64,000 bases of DNA from Paraburkholderia sprentiae WSM5005 (GTDB taxonomy: Bacteria; Pseudomonadota; Gammaproteobacteria; Burkholderiales; Burkholderiaceae): contig NZ_CP017561.2 of NCBI RefSeq assembly GCF_001865575.2, positions 3,480,001 to 3,544,000 on the forward strand. Direction: 5' to 3'. Under the pieces are notes generated by a model, which was not told the origin of the DNA, did no database searches, and saw only the letters and a program-made list of their open reading frames with translations. The position numbers were made by a program, and so were the translations under genes. How positions within the stretch are numbered: position 1 is the first letter of the stretch; every line of letters begins with the position of its first letter. Shown here piece by piece: positions 52,896 to 64,000 of this stretch.

Positions 52896-53945
52896 ATGTC
52901 TGCATCGCTGAAGATTGGATTGATCGGCTATGGCTTCGCCGGCGCGACGTTTCACGCACCGGTGATCGAACATTGCGGACGCGCGAGCGTCGCCGCAATT
53001 GCGACCGGACAATCCGAGCGCGCGCGCGCCGACTATCCGCACGCGAAAATCGTCGCTGATCTCGACGCGCTGCTCGCGCTCGACGACATCGACTGCATCG
53101 TGATCGCGACCCCGAACGACACGCACTTCGACCTCGCGCGCCGCACGCTCGAAGCGGGCAAGCACGTAGTCGTCGACAAGCCGGTCACGCTGAGCGCCGC
53201 CGACGCCCATACGCTTTCCAATATCGCGCTCGCGCGCGGCAAGCTATTCGCGCCCTTTCACAATCGCCGCTGGGACGGCGACTTTCTGACTGTGCGCGAT
53301 CTGCTCGCACGCGCGGAACTGGGTCGCGTCACACACTACGAGTCGCATTTCGACCGCTTCCGGCCCGGGGTGCGTCAGCGCTGGCGCGAGGATGTGACGC
53401 GCGGTGGCGGCCTGCTGTTCGATCTCGGACCGCATCTGATCGACCAGGCGCTCGCCCTGTTCGGCGCACCGAACACGGTGGCGGCGACGGTGCGCTCACA
53501 TCGCGACGAAGCGAGCGCCCCCGACTACGTGCACATTCAGCTCGGCTACGACGAGTTCGAGGTCATGCTGCACGCAAGCGCACTGACCGCCTTGCCCGGA
53601 CCGCGCTTTGCAATCCACGGCACGCGCGGCAGCTACGTGAAGTACGGGCTCGACACCCAGGAAGATCAGCTGAAAGCCGGTCTGCGCCCCGGCGACGAAG
53701 GCTTCGGCGCCGGCAATGCCTCCGGCGTACTGCGCGTGCTCGAAGGCGACCAGGAAGTCGAGCGCGAATTGCCGACCCGCAACGGCGAGTACGCCGGCTT
53801 CTATGTTGCGTTGGCCGACGCGATCCAGAACGGCATCGCGTTTCCGATCCGCGCGCGCGACGCAGTCGATGTCATGACCATCATCGAACTGGCCGCGCGC
53901 AGCTCCGAGCAGGGCGTGCGGCTGCCGTTCGAGCGCATTCGCTGA
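52896..53945 (+). CDS. Gfo/Idh/MocA-family oxidoreductase
   Basis: 349 residues. N-terminal Rossmann domain with GLIGYGFAGATFH (about 8-20) and the conserved KPVTL motif (VDKPVTLSAADA). The C-terminal domain (about 125-330) covers the substrate site. NAD(P)-dependent sugar or inositol-type dehydrogenases form this family; the YvaA/YhhX-like subgroup fits this length. Start at 52896 with AGGAAG upstream. Divergent from rep. Confidence 0.9.
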   Translation: MSASLKIGLIGYGFAGATFHAPVIEHCGRASVAAIATGQSERARADYPHAKIVADLDALLALDDIDCIVIATPNDTHFDLARRTLEAGKHVVVDKPVTLSAADAHTLSNIALARGKLFAPFHNRRWDGDFLTVRDLLARAELGRVTHYESHFDRFRPGVRQRWREDVTRGGGLLFDLGPHLIDQALALFGAPNTVAATVRSHRDEASAPDYVHIQLGYDEFEVMLHASALTALPGPRFAIHGTRGSYVKYGLDTQEDQLKAGLRPGDEGFGAGNASGVLRVLEGDQEVERELPTRNGEYAGFYVALADAIQNGIAFPIRARDAVDVMTIIELAARSSEQGVRLPFERIR

Positions 53946-54143
53946 GCCTCGCCCCGCCATCCGCTCCGTGAGTCACAAAACGAGGCGGCCTTTCGCGCCG
54001 CGAATGCCGCCGGTGCGGGCCTTCCTGACGTTCCAGAAAGGAACATAACGTTACAAATTCGCCTGCTGCCGAGTCAGCGGGCGTTCCTGCTCATCCGTTC
54101 CTAGCCGGTAGCAACCAATACGACAACGACTCCCGGAGAATCC

Positions 54144-54494
54144 ATGTCTCGAATCATCCGTGCCCTCGCCGCATGCGCGCTGCTCGGCTCCGTCGCCGCC
54201 TGCGTGGTGACGCCCCCGCCAGCGCCGCATCCGGGGCCCACTGTCCAGCAGATCGCGGATAAACGCCTGCATCAGGTCGACGGCCGCATCGATAATCTGG
54301 CGCACCGTATCGATAACCGCGTGGATCAGGGCTATTACCCGCCGCCGCAAGGCGCCGCGCTGCATCACCGTCTCGAGACGATCCGTCAGGAAGCGCATGA
54401 CATGGCCGCCCAGCACGGGGGCGGTCTGTCCGCGGAAGAACAGCGCGTGCTGAACCAGGAGCTGGACAACGCGGCTCATGCGATCGGCGAGTGA
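54144..54494 (+). CDS. Small lipoprotein
   Basis: 116 residues. Lipobox SVAAC (Cys20) after a short signal peptide, then a Pro-rich spacer and a helical, charged region (QQIADKRLHQVDGRIDNLAHRIDNRVDQG). No known domain recognised. Ribosome site CGGAGAA. It is likely envelope-bound. Confidence 0.8.
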   Translation: MSRIIRALAACALLGSVAACVVTPPPAPHPGPTVQQIADKRLHQVDGRIDNLAHRIDNRVDQGYYPPPQGAALHHRLETIRQEAHDMAAQHGGGLSAEEQRVLNQELDNAAHAIGE

Positions 54495-54682
54495 GCCGCC
54501 GGGTAAGTCGCAAAACCGAGTCGGCAAACGAGCTAGCAAGTGAGCATCCACTACCGCTCATCATGCGTTGACGCATAGCGTTGGGAGATGCAACAGACAA
54601 GCGCGGAACCGGCGGTCCGCGCTCTTCCTTTTGACGCCCCGAACCGCCGCAGCCGCCTCCACACCGCTCGCGGGCCCTTCAT

Positions 54683-54711
54683 TTGACAAGCCCCGGCCCG
54701 TCGCGTAAATT
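54683..54711 (+). promoter_or_regulatory. Candidate sigma-70 promoter of the glycine cleavage operon
   Basis: Perfect TTGACA (54683-54688), 17-nt spacer, TAAATT (54706-54711). Expected transcript start (about 54718) coincides with the 5' end of the riboswitch, which supports it. Confidence 0.8.
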
Positions 54712-54717
54712 CGCCGC

Positions 54718-54812
54718 ACGCGTCGGGAGAGCGCGCCGGCCGGCGAAAAATCGCAGGCCGCGCCGCCGAAGGGGCACACCCGCAAACTCTCAGGCAAAAG
54801 GACCGACCGCGT
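54718..54812 (+). ncRNA. Glycine riboswitch, aptamer 1
   Basis: The conserved core elements are in order: GGAGAG, GCCGAAGGGGCA and CTCTCAGGCAAAAGGAC. P1 pairs CGCGTCGG (54719-54726) with CCGACCGCG (54803-54811), with one bulged base. It senses glycine upstream of gcvT. It belongs to a tandem pair. Confidence 0.93.
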
Positions 54813-54817
54813 CGAAA

Positions 54818-54842
54818 GAACCCGCCTTGCGGCGGTTTTTTC
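54818..54842 (+). terminator. Terminator-like hairpin between the two glycine aptamers
   Basis: Stem CCGCC/GGCGG with loop TTGC, followed by six T residues, in the 34-nt linker between aptamers. Tandem glycine riboswitches often have a short linker without such a hairpin. It could be an own expression platform for aptamer 1. Confidence 0.6.
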
Positions 54843-54845
54843 GCA

Positions 54846-54992
54846 CTCTGGAGAGCGGCAGTAGCCATCCGCGTGCATTTCGTGCACAGCAGGCAGGCTG
54901 CCCACCGAAGGGGCGCGCGTTTCACCGTGACGGATCGAGCTCATTGAGCACGTCACGGCAGCGCAATCTCTCAGGTATCGAGGACAGAGGGG
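54846..54992 (+). ncRNA. Glycine riboswitch, aptamer 2
   Basis: Core elements CTCTGGAGAGC, CCACCGAAGGGGC and ATCTCTCAGGTATCGAGGACAGAG are present; the P1 pair is CTCT/AGAG. It has a longer internal stem arm than aptamer 1 (GTGCATTTCGTGCAC and GTGACGGATCG regions). It lies directly upstream of an intrinsic terminator and gcvT. Confidence 0.93.
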
Positions 54993-55052
54993 TCATGCAG
55001 GACCACGCTCGCAGGCATCGCGCCGCGACGCGTTGCCCCGCATGGCCTTTTT
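54991..55052 (+). terminator. Expression-platform terminator of the glycine riboswitch
   Basis: 8-bp stem GGTCATGC (54991-54998) with GCATGGCC (55040-55047), one G-U pair, followed by TTTTT. It overlaps the end of aptamer 2's P1 region, so glycine-bound aptamer 2 could hinder it. Confidence 0.7.
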
Positions 55053-55076
55053 GTTTCGCGAGACGCCCGAGGCCCC

Positions 55077-56195
55077 ATGACCGAACTCAAACACACCCCG
55101 CTCCACGCCGCTCACCGTGCGCTCAATGCCCGCATGGTCGACTTCGGCGGCTGGGACATGCCCGTCAACTACGGCTCGCAGATCGACGAACATCGCGCGG
55201 TGCGCACCGACGCCGGCATGTTCGACGTGTCGCACATGTGCGTGGTCGACTTCGCCGGCGATCGAGTGCGCGCGTTCTTCGAATACGCGCTCGCCAACAA
55301 CGTCGCGAAGCTGCAAACGCCGGGCCGCGCGCTCTACTCCTGCATGCTGCATCCGAACGGCGGTGTGATCGACGACCTGATCGTCTATTACTTAGGCGAA
55401 GACCACTTTCGCGTGGTCGTCAATGCCGGCACCGCCGACAAAGACATCGCCTGGTTCGACCGGCTCAATGCGGGGGGCGGCTTCGGCCTCACCATCACGC
55501 CGCGCCGCGATCTGGCGATCGTCGCCGTGCAAGGCCCGAACGCGCGCGAAAAAGTCTGGCAAACCGTGCCGGCAGCGCGCGCCGCGACGGAAGCGCTGAA
55601 ACCGTTCAACGCCGCACGCGTCGACAGCACGCCGTTCGGCGAGCTGACCGTCGCGCGCACCGGCTATACCGGCGAAGACGGCTTCGAGATCATCGTGCCG
55701 GCTAACCACGTCGAAACGCTGTGGAACGCACTCGCCGCCCATGGCGTGCGCCCGGCCGGTCTCGGTGCCCGCGACACGCTGCGCCTCGAAGCCGGCATGA
55801 ACCTGTACGGCCAGGACATGGACGACGATATCTCGCCGCTCGACGCCGGCCTCGCATGGACCGTCGACCTGAGCTCGCCGCGCGAGTTCGTCGGCAAGAG
55901 CCGGCTCGAAGCCGACGGCTCGCGCGCCGCGTTCGTCGGCCTGGTCCTGCTGAAGGAAAACGGCAAGGCCGCGGGCGTGCTGCGCGCGCATCAGAAGGTC
56001 GTCACGCCGCACGGCGACGGCGAAATCACCAGCGGCACGTTCTCGCCGACCATGCAGGAATCGATCGCCTTCGCGCGCGTGCCGAAAGGCGTGCAGCCGG
56101 GCGACACCGTGCACGTCCGGATTCGCGACAAAGCCTGCCCCGCACGCGTGGTAAAACTGCCATTCGTGCGCAACGGCAAGGTGCTGGCGGTCTAA
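55077..56195 (+). CDS. gcvT: Glycine cleavage system T protein (aminomethyltransferase)
   Basis: 372 residues. It transfers the methylene group from the H-protein-bound intermediate to tetrahydrofolate and releases ammonia. The N-terminus [30 protein letters not shown] is typical, and the catalytic Asp (DVSHM region) is intact. The C-terminal GcvT_C domain is from about 285. First gene in gcvT-H-P, under the glycine riboswitch. Confidence 0.97.
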   Translation: MTELKHTPLHAAHRALNARMVDFGGWDMPVNYGSQIDEHRAVRTDAGMFDVSHMCVVDFAGDRVRAFFEYALANNVAKLQTPGRALYSCMLHPNGGVIDDLIVYYLGEDHFRVVVNAGTADKDIAWFDRLNAGGGFGLTITPRRDLAIVAVQGPNAREKVWQTVPAARAATEALKPFNAARVDSTPFGELTVARTGYTGEDGFEIIVPANHVETLWNALAAHGVRPAGLGARDTLRLEAGMNLYGQDMDDDISPLDAGLAWTVDLSSPREFVGKSRLEADGSRAAFVGLVLLKENGKAAGVLRAHQKVVTPHGDGEITSGTFSPTMQESIAFARVPKGVQPGDTVHVRIRDKACPARVVKLPFVRNGKVLAV

Positions 56196-56256
56196 GCGGC
56201 CGGCGCACGCCCCCTAAATTCAATCACTACGGAACATACCGTTCAGGAGCATCCCG

Positions 56257-56637
56257 ATGAGCATCCCGGCCGATCTGAAATACACCGAATCGCACGAATG
56301 GGTCCGCACCGAAGCGGACGGCACGCTGACGGTCGGCATCACCGACCACGCGCAGGAAGCGCTCGGCGACATCGTCTTCTTCGAAGTCCAGGAACTGGGC
56401 AAGTCCGTGACCGCGGGCGATACCGTCGCCGTGATCGAATCGGTGAAGGCCGCTTCCGACATCTACGCGCCGGTTTCGGGCGAAGTCATCGAAGCGAACA
56501 CAGCCGTCGCCGACTCGCCGGACACGGTCAACAGCGCGCCGTACGACAGTTGGCTGTTCAAGATCAAGCCGACCGCCGACGCGTCGCTCGAGCGTCTGAT
56601 CGACGCCGACGCGTACGCGAAGTCGATCGGCTCCTGA
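56257..56637 (+). CDS. gcvH: Glycine cleavage system H protein
   Basis: 126 residues, lipoyl-bearing shuttle between P, T and L proteins. The lipoyl lysine is in ESVKAASD (about K64-65). [11 protein letters not shown] is the classical N-terminus. 61 nt after gcvT; ribosome site AGGAGC. Confidence 0.97.
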   Translation: MSIPADLKYTESHEWVRTEADGTLTVGITDHAQEALGDIVFFEVQELGKSVTAGDTVAVIESVKAASDIYAPVSGEVIEANTAVADSPDTVNSAPYDSWLFKIKPTADASLERLIDADAYAKSIGS

Positions 56638-56707
56638 TTCACCTTCCGTTTTAACCGCCAGGCGCGGCGCTCGCAAAACGGCGCGCGCCGCGCCGCCAGG
56701 ACCACCC

Positions 56708-59644
<2,937 letters not shown>

Positions 59645-59792
59645 GCAGCGCCCGCCGCCGGCCGCCAACGCAGCTCGCGTGAGCAGGCGGCGCCGCGCGG
59701 TGAAGGTGCGCGGGCGCCCGCGCGCGTTTCTGTCGTTGAAAGCCGCAACCGGCTAACATCACACACCGAATCAGCCTAACGAGGAGTTTCGC

Positions 59793-60923
59793 ATGGCGCG
59801 AAAGGTGCGATTGATGCAAAGCCAGGCAGCGGCGGCCGGCGCCCGTGTGTGGCGATCCGCGTACGCGGTGCTGCTGGCCGGCGCGGCCGCGTTGCTGCCG
59901 CTGCGCGAGGCGCAAGCCGCGATGAATTTCTGCGCGGCGCCAGCGCTGCAAACGAGCGAGCGCACCAATGCCGACCCGGGCGTCAAGGCGCTCGTCGCCA
60001 ACGTGCAGGCGCGTCTGAACGAGCAGCCGCACGCGCTGGCCAAATTGCACACGGAGGGCACGCTGCCGCACGAGGGCATCTACGACCAGAGCGTCGCAGC
60101 GGAGCAGGATCTCGACCTGCTGCGCGACGCCGCGCTCGCGTGGCGCGCGACCAGCGACGACCGCTTCCTGAAGCTCGTTGACCGTCTGTTGTATGCGTGG
60201 GTCACGACCTATCAGCCGAGCTTCAATCCGATCGACGAAACGCGTTTCGAAGGGCTGATCCTCGCGTACGACATGACCGCGAGCGCCTTACCGGTGAAGA
60301 CGCGCAACGCGGCGATGGCATTTCTGACGAAGCTTGCGAACGGCTACATCGCGCAGATCGACGCCCAGCCGCGTCCGCTCACGGGCACGTTTCGCAACAA
60401 TTGGCAAAGCCACCGCATCAAGCTGATCGCGATGGCCGCGTTCACGCTCGACAATCGCAAGATGATCAATGCCGCGCAGCGGCTGTTCGTCGAGCATATC
60501 GGCGACAACATTGCGCCGGACGGCTCGACGATCGACTTCGGCGAACGCGACGCGCTGCACTATGTGACGTACGATCTGCAACCGCTTGTGACGGCCGCGC
60601 TCGCCGCGCGCCGCCACAACCGCAACTGGCTGCAGGAGAAGGGCGCGAACGGCGCGACGCTGCTCGCGGCGCTGAACTGGCTCGCGCCGTTCGCTACCGG
60701 CGGCCAGACGCATCAGGAATTCGTGCATTCGAACGTTCCGTTCGATGCCAAACGTCGCGAGGCCGGCTTGCCCGGTTATTCGGGTCAGTGGGATCCCAAG
60801 GACGCGACGGAACTGTTTCACCTGGCGGCGCGTCTCGATGGACGCTTTACGCCGGTCGCGCTGCAGCTCGCACCGACGCCGCCCGCGTGGCTCGCCGTGT
60901 GTTTGCCGCTGCCGGCGCGCTAA
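59793..60923 (+). CDS. Alginate lyase-family protein (PL5-like), exported
   Basis: 376 residues. Signal peptide (about 1-43, ending AQA), then an all-helical barrel of the alginate lyase/heparinase-like type. [15 protein letters not shown] (about 204) and [23 protein letters not shown] (about 246) carry the Asn/His/Arg/Tyr active-site set of the family. It is periplasmic and would cut a uronate or related polymer. The first 8 codons may be bypassed by an ATG at 59814. Confidence 0.82.
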   Translation: MARKVRLMQSQAAAAGARVWRSAYAVLLAGAAALLPLREAQAAMNFCAAPALQTSERTNADPGVKALVANVQARLNEQPHALAKLHTEGTLPHEGIYDQSVAAEQDLDLLRDAALAWRATSDDRFLKLVDRLLYAWVTTYQPSFNPIDETRFEGLILAYDMTASALPVKTRNAAMAFLTKLANGYIAQIDAQPRPLTGTFRNNWQSHRIKLIAMAAFTLDNRKMINAAQRLFVEHIGDNIAPDGSTIDFGERDALHYVTYDLQPLVTAALAARRHNRNWLQEKGANGATLLAALNWLAPFATGGQTHQEFVHSNVPFDAKRREAGLPGYSGQWDPKDATELFHLAARLDGRFTPVALQLAPTPPAWLAVCLPLPAR

Positions 60924-60951
60924 ACTTTTTATTTCCAGCAGGGAGTGGTAC

Positions 60952-62340
60952 ATGGCAGTCAGCGTCTTCGATCTCTTCAAAATCGGCATCGGTCCGTCGA
61001 GCTCGCATACGGTCGGGCCGATGCGCGCGGCGCTGATGTTCGTCCAGGGACTCGAGCGCGACGGGCTGCTCGACACCACCGCATCGGTGAAGGCGGAGCT
61101 GTACGGCTCGCTCGGCGCGACCGGCAAAGGGCACGGCACCGATCGCGGCGTGATGCTCGGCCTGATGGGCGATGCGCCCGACACCGTCGACCCCGGCACG
61201 ATCGCGCAACGGCTCGACGCCGTGCGCGTGTCGCGCAAGCTCGCGCTGCTCGGCACACATGAGGTGCCGTTCGTGCAGAAAGAGCACATCGCGTTTTATC
61301 GCCAGGCGCTGCCCGAGCATCCGAATGGCCTGAAACTTTTCGCGTTCGACGCGCAAGGCGCGACGCTACGCGAGTCGACCTACCTGTCGGTCGGCGGCGG
61401 CTTCGTCGTGACGGCCGGCGCGCCCAACACGAAGGTGTTGAGCGCCGTCGATCAACTCCCGCATTCGTTTCGTACGGGCAACGAATTGCTCGCGCTGTGC
61501 GCGTCGAGCGGCAAAAGCATCGCGCAGCTGATGTGGGAAAACGAGCGCGCCTGGCATACCGAAGAAGAAACGCGCGCCGGTCTGCTGAAAATCTGGGACG
61601 TGATGCAATCGTGCGTCGCGCGGGGGTGCGGCATCAACAATCCCGATGCCGATGGTCACTTGCCGGGGCCCTTCCAGGTGAAGCGGCGCGCGCCGCAGCT
61701 GTATCGCGCATTGACGGGCAACCCGGAGCGCGCATTGCAAGATCCGTTGTCCATGGTCGACTGGATCAATCTGTACGCGATCGCCGTCAACGAAGAGAAC
61801 GCCGCGGGCGGACGCGTCGTCACCGCGCCGACCAATGGCGCGGCCGGCATCATTCCGGCCGTGCTGCATTACTACACGCGCTTCATGCCGGGCGCGAACG
61901 AGCAGGGCGTGATCGACTTTCTGATGACGGCCGCCGCGATCGGCATCCTGTACAAGCTGAACGCGTCGATCTCCGGCGCGGAAGTGGGCTGCCAGGGCGA
62001 AGTCGGCGTCGCGTGCTCGATGGCCGCGGGCGCGCTCGCCGCCGTGATGGGCGGCACGCCGAAGCAGGTCGAGAACGCCGCGGAAATCGGCATGGAGCAT
62101 AACCTCGGTCTCACCTGCGATCCGGTCGGCGGCATGGTGCAGATTCCGTGCATCGAGCGCAACGCGATGGCATCGGTGAAGGCGGTCAATGCCGCGCGCA
62201 TGGCGTTGCGCGGCGACGGCAGCCACTACGTGTCGCTCGATTCGGTGATCAAGACGATGCGCGAAACGGGCGCGGACATGAAGACCAAGTACAAGGAAAC
62301 GTCGCGCGGCGGACTCGCGGTCAATATCGTCGAGTGTTGA
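60952..62340 (+). CDS. sdaA: L-serine ammonia-lyase (L-serine dehydratase)
   Basis: 462 residues, iron-sulphur type. It converts L-serine to pyruvate and ammonia. The beta domain begins [23 protein letters not shown]; in the alpha domain, [16 protein letters not shown] and [12 protein letters not shown] supply Fe-S cysteines. Ribosome site GGGAG. It follows the glycine cleavage genes on the same strand, which fits a glycine/serine catabolic cluster. Confidence 0.95.
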   Translation: MAVSVFDLFKIGIGPSSSHTVGPMRAALMFVQGLERDGLLDTTASVKAELYGSLGATGKGHGTDRGVMLGLMGDAPDTVDPGTIAQRLDAVRVSRKLALLGTHEVPFVQKEHIAFYRQALPEHPNGLKLFAFDAQGATLRESTYLSVGGGFVVTAGAPNTKVLSAVDQLPHSFRTGNELLALCASSGKSIAQLMWENERAWHTEEETRAGLLKIWDVMQSCVARGCGINNPDADGHLPGPFQVKRRAPQLYRALTGNPERALQDPLSMVDWINLYAIAVNEENAAGGRVVTAPTNGAAGIIPAVLHYYTRFMPGANEQGVIDFLMTAAAIGILYKLNASISGAEVGCQGEVGVACSMAAGALAAVMGGTPKQVENAAEIGMEHNLGLTCDPVGGMVQIPCIERNAMASVKAVNAARMALRGDGSHYVSLDSVIKTMRETGADMKTKYKETSRGGLAVNIVEC

Positions 62341-62478
62341 GTGGTTGGGTGCTGCATTGCATGACAGCGCCTGCGTGCCCGGCGTAAGCTGTCGAAGCGC
62401 CCATCGGCCGCTGCCGCCGGTTCGATCGATGCGGCTCCATCCCAACGCACTCACGCACTGCCAGGAGGCTTCTTCGCA

Positions 62479-64000
62479 ATGTCGCTGCCGAATGCTCCCG
62501 CTTCCAATTCATCTTCCTTTTCCGCTTCGGATACCGCACGGACCACCGGCGCACGCCTCGTCGTCGATGCATTGCTCACGCACGGCGTCGAACGCGTGTT
62601 CTGCGTCCCCGGCGAAAGCTTTCTCGCCGTGCTCGATTCGCTGCACGACGAAACCGCGCGCATTCAGACGGTCGTCTGTCGTCACGAAGCCGCGGCCGCG
62701 AACATGGCCGAAGCGGTCGGCAAGCTGACCGGCCGCCCGGGTGTCGCGCTCGTCACGCGTGGACCGGGCGCGACGCATGCGTCGATCGGCGTGCACACCG
62801 CGTTTCAGGACTCCACGCCGATGATTCTGCTGATCGGCCAATGCGCGCGCGAGCATCTCGATCGCGAGGCGTTCCAGGAGATCGACTACCGGCGCATGTT
62901 CGGTCAGATGGCGAAGTGGGTCGCGCAAATCGATGACCCGAAGCGGATTCCCGAATATCTGAGCCATGCGTTTCACACGGCGACGTCGGGCCGCCCGGGG
63001 CCGGTCGTGCTGGCGCTGCCAGAAGACGTGTTGAGCGACGCTTGCGATGCCGTGCCCGGGGCGCCCGCTTATCAGCGCGTGGCGGCGTCGCCGTCGGCCG
63101 CGCAGATCGCGAAGCTGCGCGAACTGCTCGAAGGCGCGCAACGGCCGATGGTGATCGCCGGCGGCAGCGGCTGGACACCGGCGGCATGCGCGGACCTGCG
63201 GCAATTCATCGAAAGCTGGCAGTTGCCGATCGGCCTCGCGTTCCGCTTCCAGGACACCTTGGATAACGACCATCCGAACTACGCGGGCGACGTCGGTCTC
63301 GGCATCAATCCCGCGCTCGCTCAGCGCATCCGCGACGCGGACCTGCTGCTCACGCTCGGTCCGCGCCTCGGCGAAGCGACGACCAACGGCTATACGCTGC
63401 TCGACATTCCGAAGACCCGGCAGACGCTCGTGCACGTGCATCAGGGCGCGGAAGAACTCGGGCGCGTGTATGCGGCCGATCTGCCGATCGTCTCCGGCAT
63501 GCCTGAGCTCGCGGCGATGCTGGCGGAGCTGAAGCCGTCGTCGTCCGGCAAGCTCGTCTGGGCGGGTGCCGCCGAAGAAGCGCATCGCGCGTATCTGGAA
63601 TGGCGCAAGCCGCGCCCGATTCCGGGCGACGTGCAGCTGGGCGAAGTGATCCAGCAGCTGCGCGCGCACTTGCCCGACGACGCGATCGTCACGAACGGCG
63701 CCGGCAATTACGCGACGTGGCTGCATCGACATTTCTCGTATCGACACTTCCGCTCGCAGCTCGCGCCGACCAGCGGCGCGATGGGCTACGGCGTGCCGGC
63801 GGCGCTCGCGGCGAAGTCGCTCTATCCGCAACGCGCGGTGGTCGCGCTCGCCGGCGACGGCTGCTTCATGATGGCCGCGCAGGAGCTCGCGACCGCGATG
63901 CAGTACGACCTGCGCGTGCTGTTCATCGTCGTCAACAACAGTCACTTCGGCACGATCCGCATGCATCAGGAGCGGCACTATCCGCATCGTGTGCATGGCA
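62479..64000 (+). CDS. Thiamine diphosphate-dependent enzyme, acetolactate synthase-like (cut by right edge)
   Basis: 507 residues visible, no stop in the window. N-terminal Pyr domain with catalytic Glu in CRHEAAAANMAEA (about 72), TRGPGATHASIG and the PP domain with TPP motif GDGCFMMAAQELATAMQYD ... NN. Family members include acetolactate synthase, oxalyl-CoA decarboxylase and benzoylformate decarboxylase; no residue seen fixes the substrate. Start at 62479 with AGGAGG. Confidence 0.88.
   Translation, partial: MSLPNAPASNSSSFSASDTARTTGARLVVDALLTHGVERVFCVPGESFLAVLDSLHDETARIQTVVCRHEAAAANMAEAVGKLTGRPGVALVTRGPGATHASIGVHTAFQDSTPMILLIGQCAREHLDREAFQEIDYRRMFGQMAKWVAQIDDPKRIPEYLSHAFHTATSGRPGPVVLALPEDVLSDACDAVPGAPAYQRVAASPSAAQIAKLRELLEGAQRPMVIAGGSGWTPAACADLRQFIESWQLPIGLAFRFQDTLDNDHPNYAGDVGLGINPALAQRIRDADLLLTLGPRLGEATTNGYTLLDIPKTRQTLVHVHQGAEELGRVYAADLPIVSGMPELAAMLAELKPSSSGKLVWAGAAEEAHRAYLEWRKPRPIPGDVQLGEVIQQLRAHLPDDAIVTNGAGNYATWLHRHFSYRHFRSQLAPTSGAMGYGVPAALAAKSLYPQRAVVALAGDGCFMMAAQELATAMQYDLRVLFIVVNNSHFGTIRMHQERHYPHRVHG

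Noticed and set aside
54683..55705. 340-codon plus-strand open frame across the glycine riboswitch
   Set aside because: It overlaps two conserved aptamers and gcvT in another frame; low-complexity Arg-rich.

Overview
This window looks like chromosomal DNA of a Burkholderiaceae beta-proteobacterium, most likely Paraburkholderia or a close Burkholderia relative. It is GC-rich. The motility order (flhDC, motAB, cheY1, cheA, cheW, an MCP gene, cheR, cheD, cheB, cheY, cheZ), the short H-NS protein and the flagellin and fliD type all fit that family. The assignment rests on gene content and protein style, not on a database search.

Region 1 (1-12.8 kb) is a motility and chemotaxis block, all on the minus strand: flhD-flhC (master regulators), motA-motB (stator), then the chemotaxis operon running off the left edge inside cheZ. 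A sigma-70-type promoter is visible far upstream of flhD, and a sigma-28-type promoter just upstream of motA.

Region 2 (12.8-21.9 kb) holds mixed genes: a family-4 glycosyltransferase divergent from flhDC, an H-NS protein, aquaporin Z, a histidine phosphatase, a HAD phosphatase, a BadF/glucosamine-kinase-type protein, DNA-3-methyladenine glycosylase I, ribosomal protein S21 and an aldo/keto reductase.

Region 3 (22-38.5 kb) is the most distinctive part, a flagellin and glycosylation locus. fliC, fliD and fliT are followed by a large TPR/SPINDLY-type O-glycosyltransferase and a small glycosyltransferase. Facing them on the minus strand is a tightly overlapped operon: pseB-pseC-pseF-pseI, a methyltransferase, and a predicted glycosyltransferase-methyltransferase fusion. 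A formyltransferase lies just upstream. pseG and pseH, normally needed for pseudaminic acid, are absent from the window. I infer a modified (N-formylated and/or methylated) pseudaminic-type sugar destined for the flagellum.

Region 4 (38.7-49.2 kb) is a two-component system divergent from a TolC-family/adaptor/RND efflux operon, then an MFS transporter, an orphan methyltransferase and tRNA-Arg(CCG). It could be an acquired segment next to a tRNA gene, but no integrase or duplicated att site is visible.

Region 5 (49.4-64 kb) is mostly housekeeping: a diheme cytochrome c, Rep helicase, a Gfo/Idh/MocA oxidoreductase, a small lipoprotein, and the glycine cleavage operon gcvT-gcvH-gcvP behind a sigma-70-type promoter and a tandem glycine riboswitch. 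An alginate-lyase-like protein, L-serine dehydratase sdaA, and a thiamine-diphosphate enzyme cut by the right edge follow. No CRISPR array, rRNA, insertion sequence or prophage was seen.
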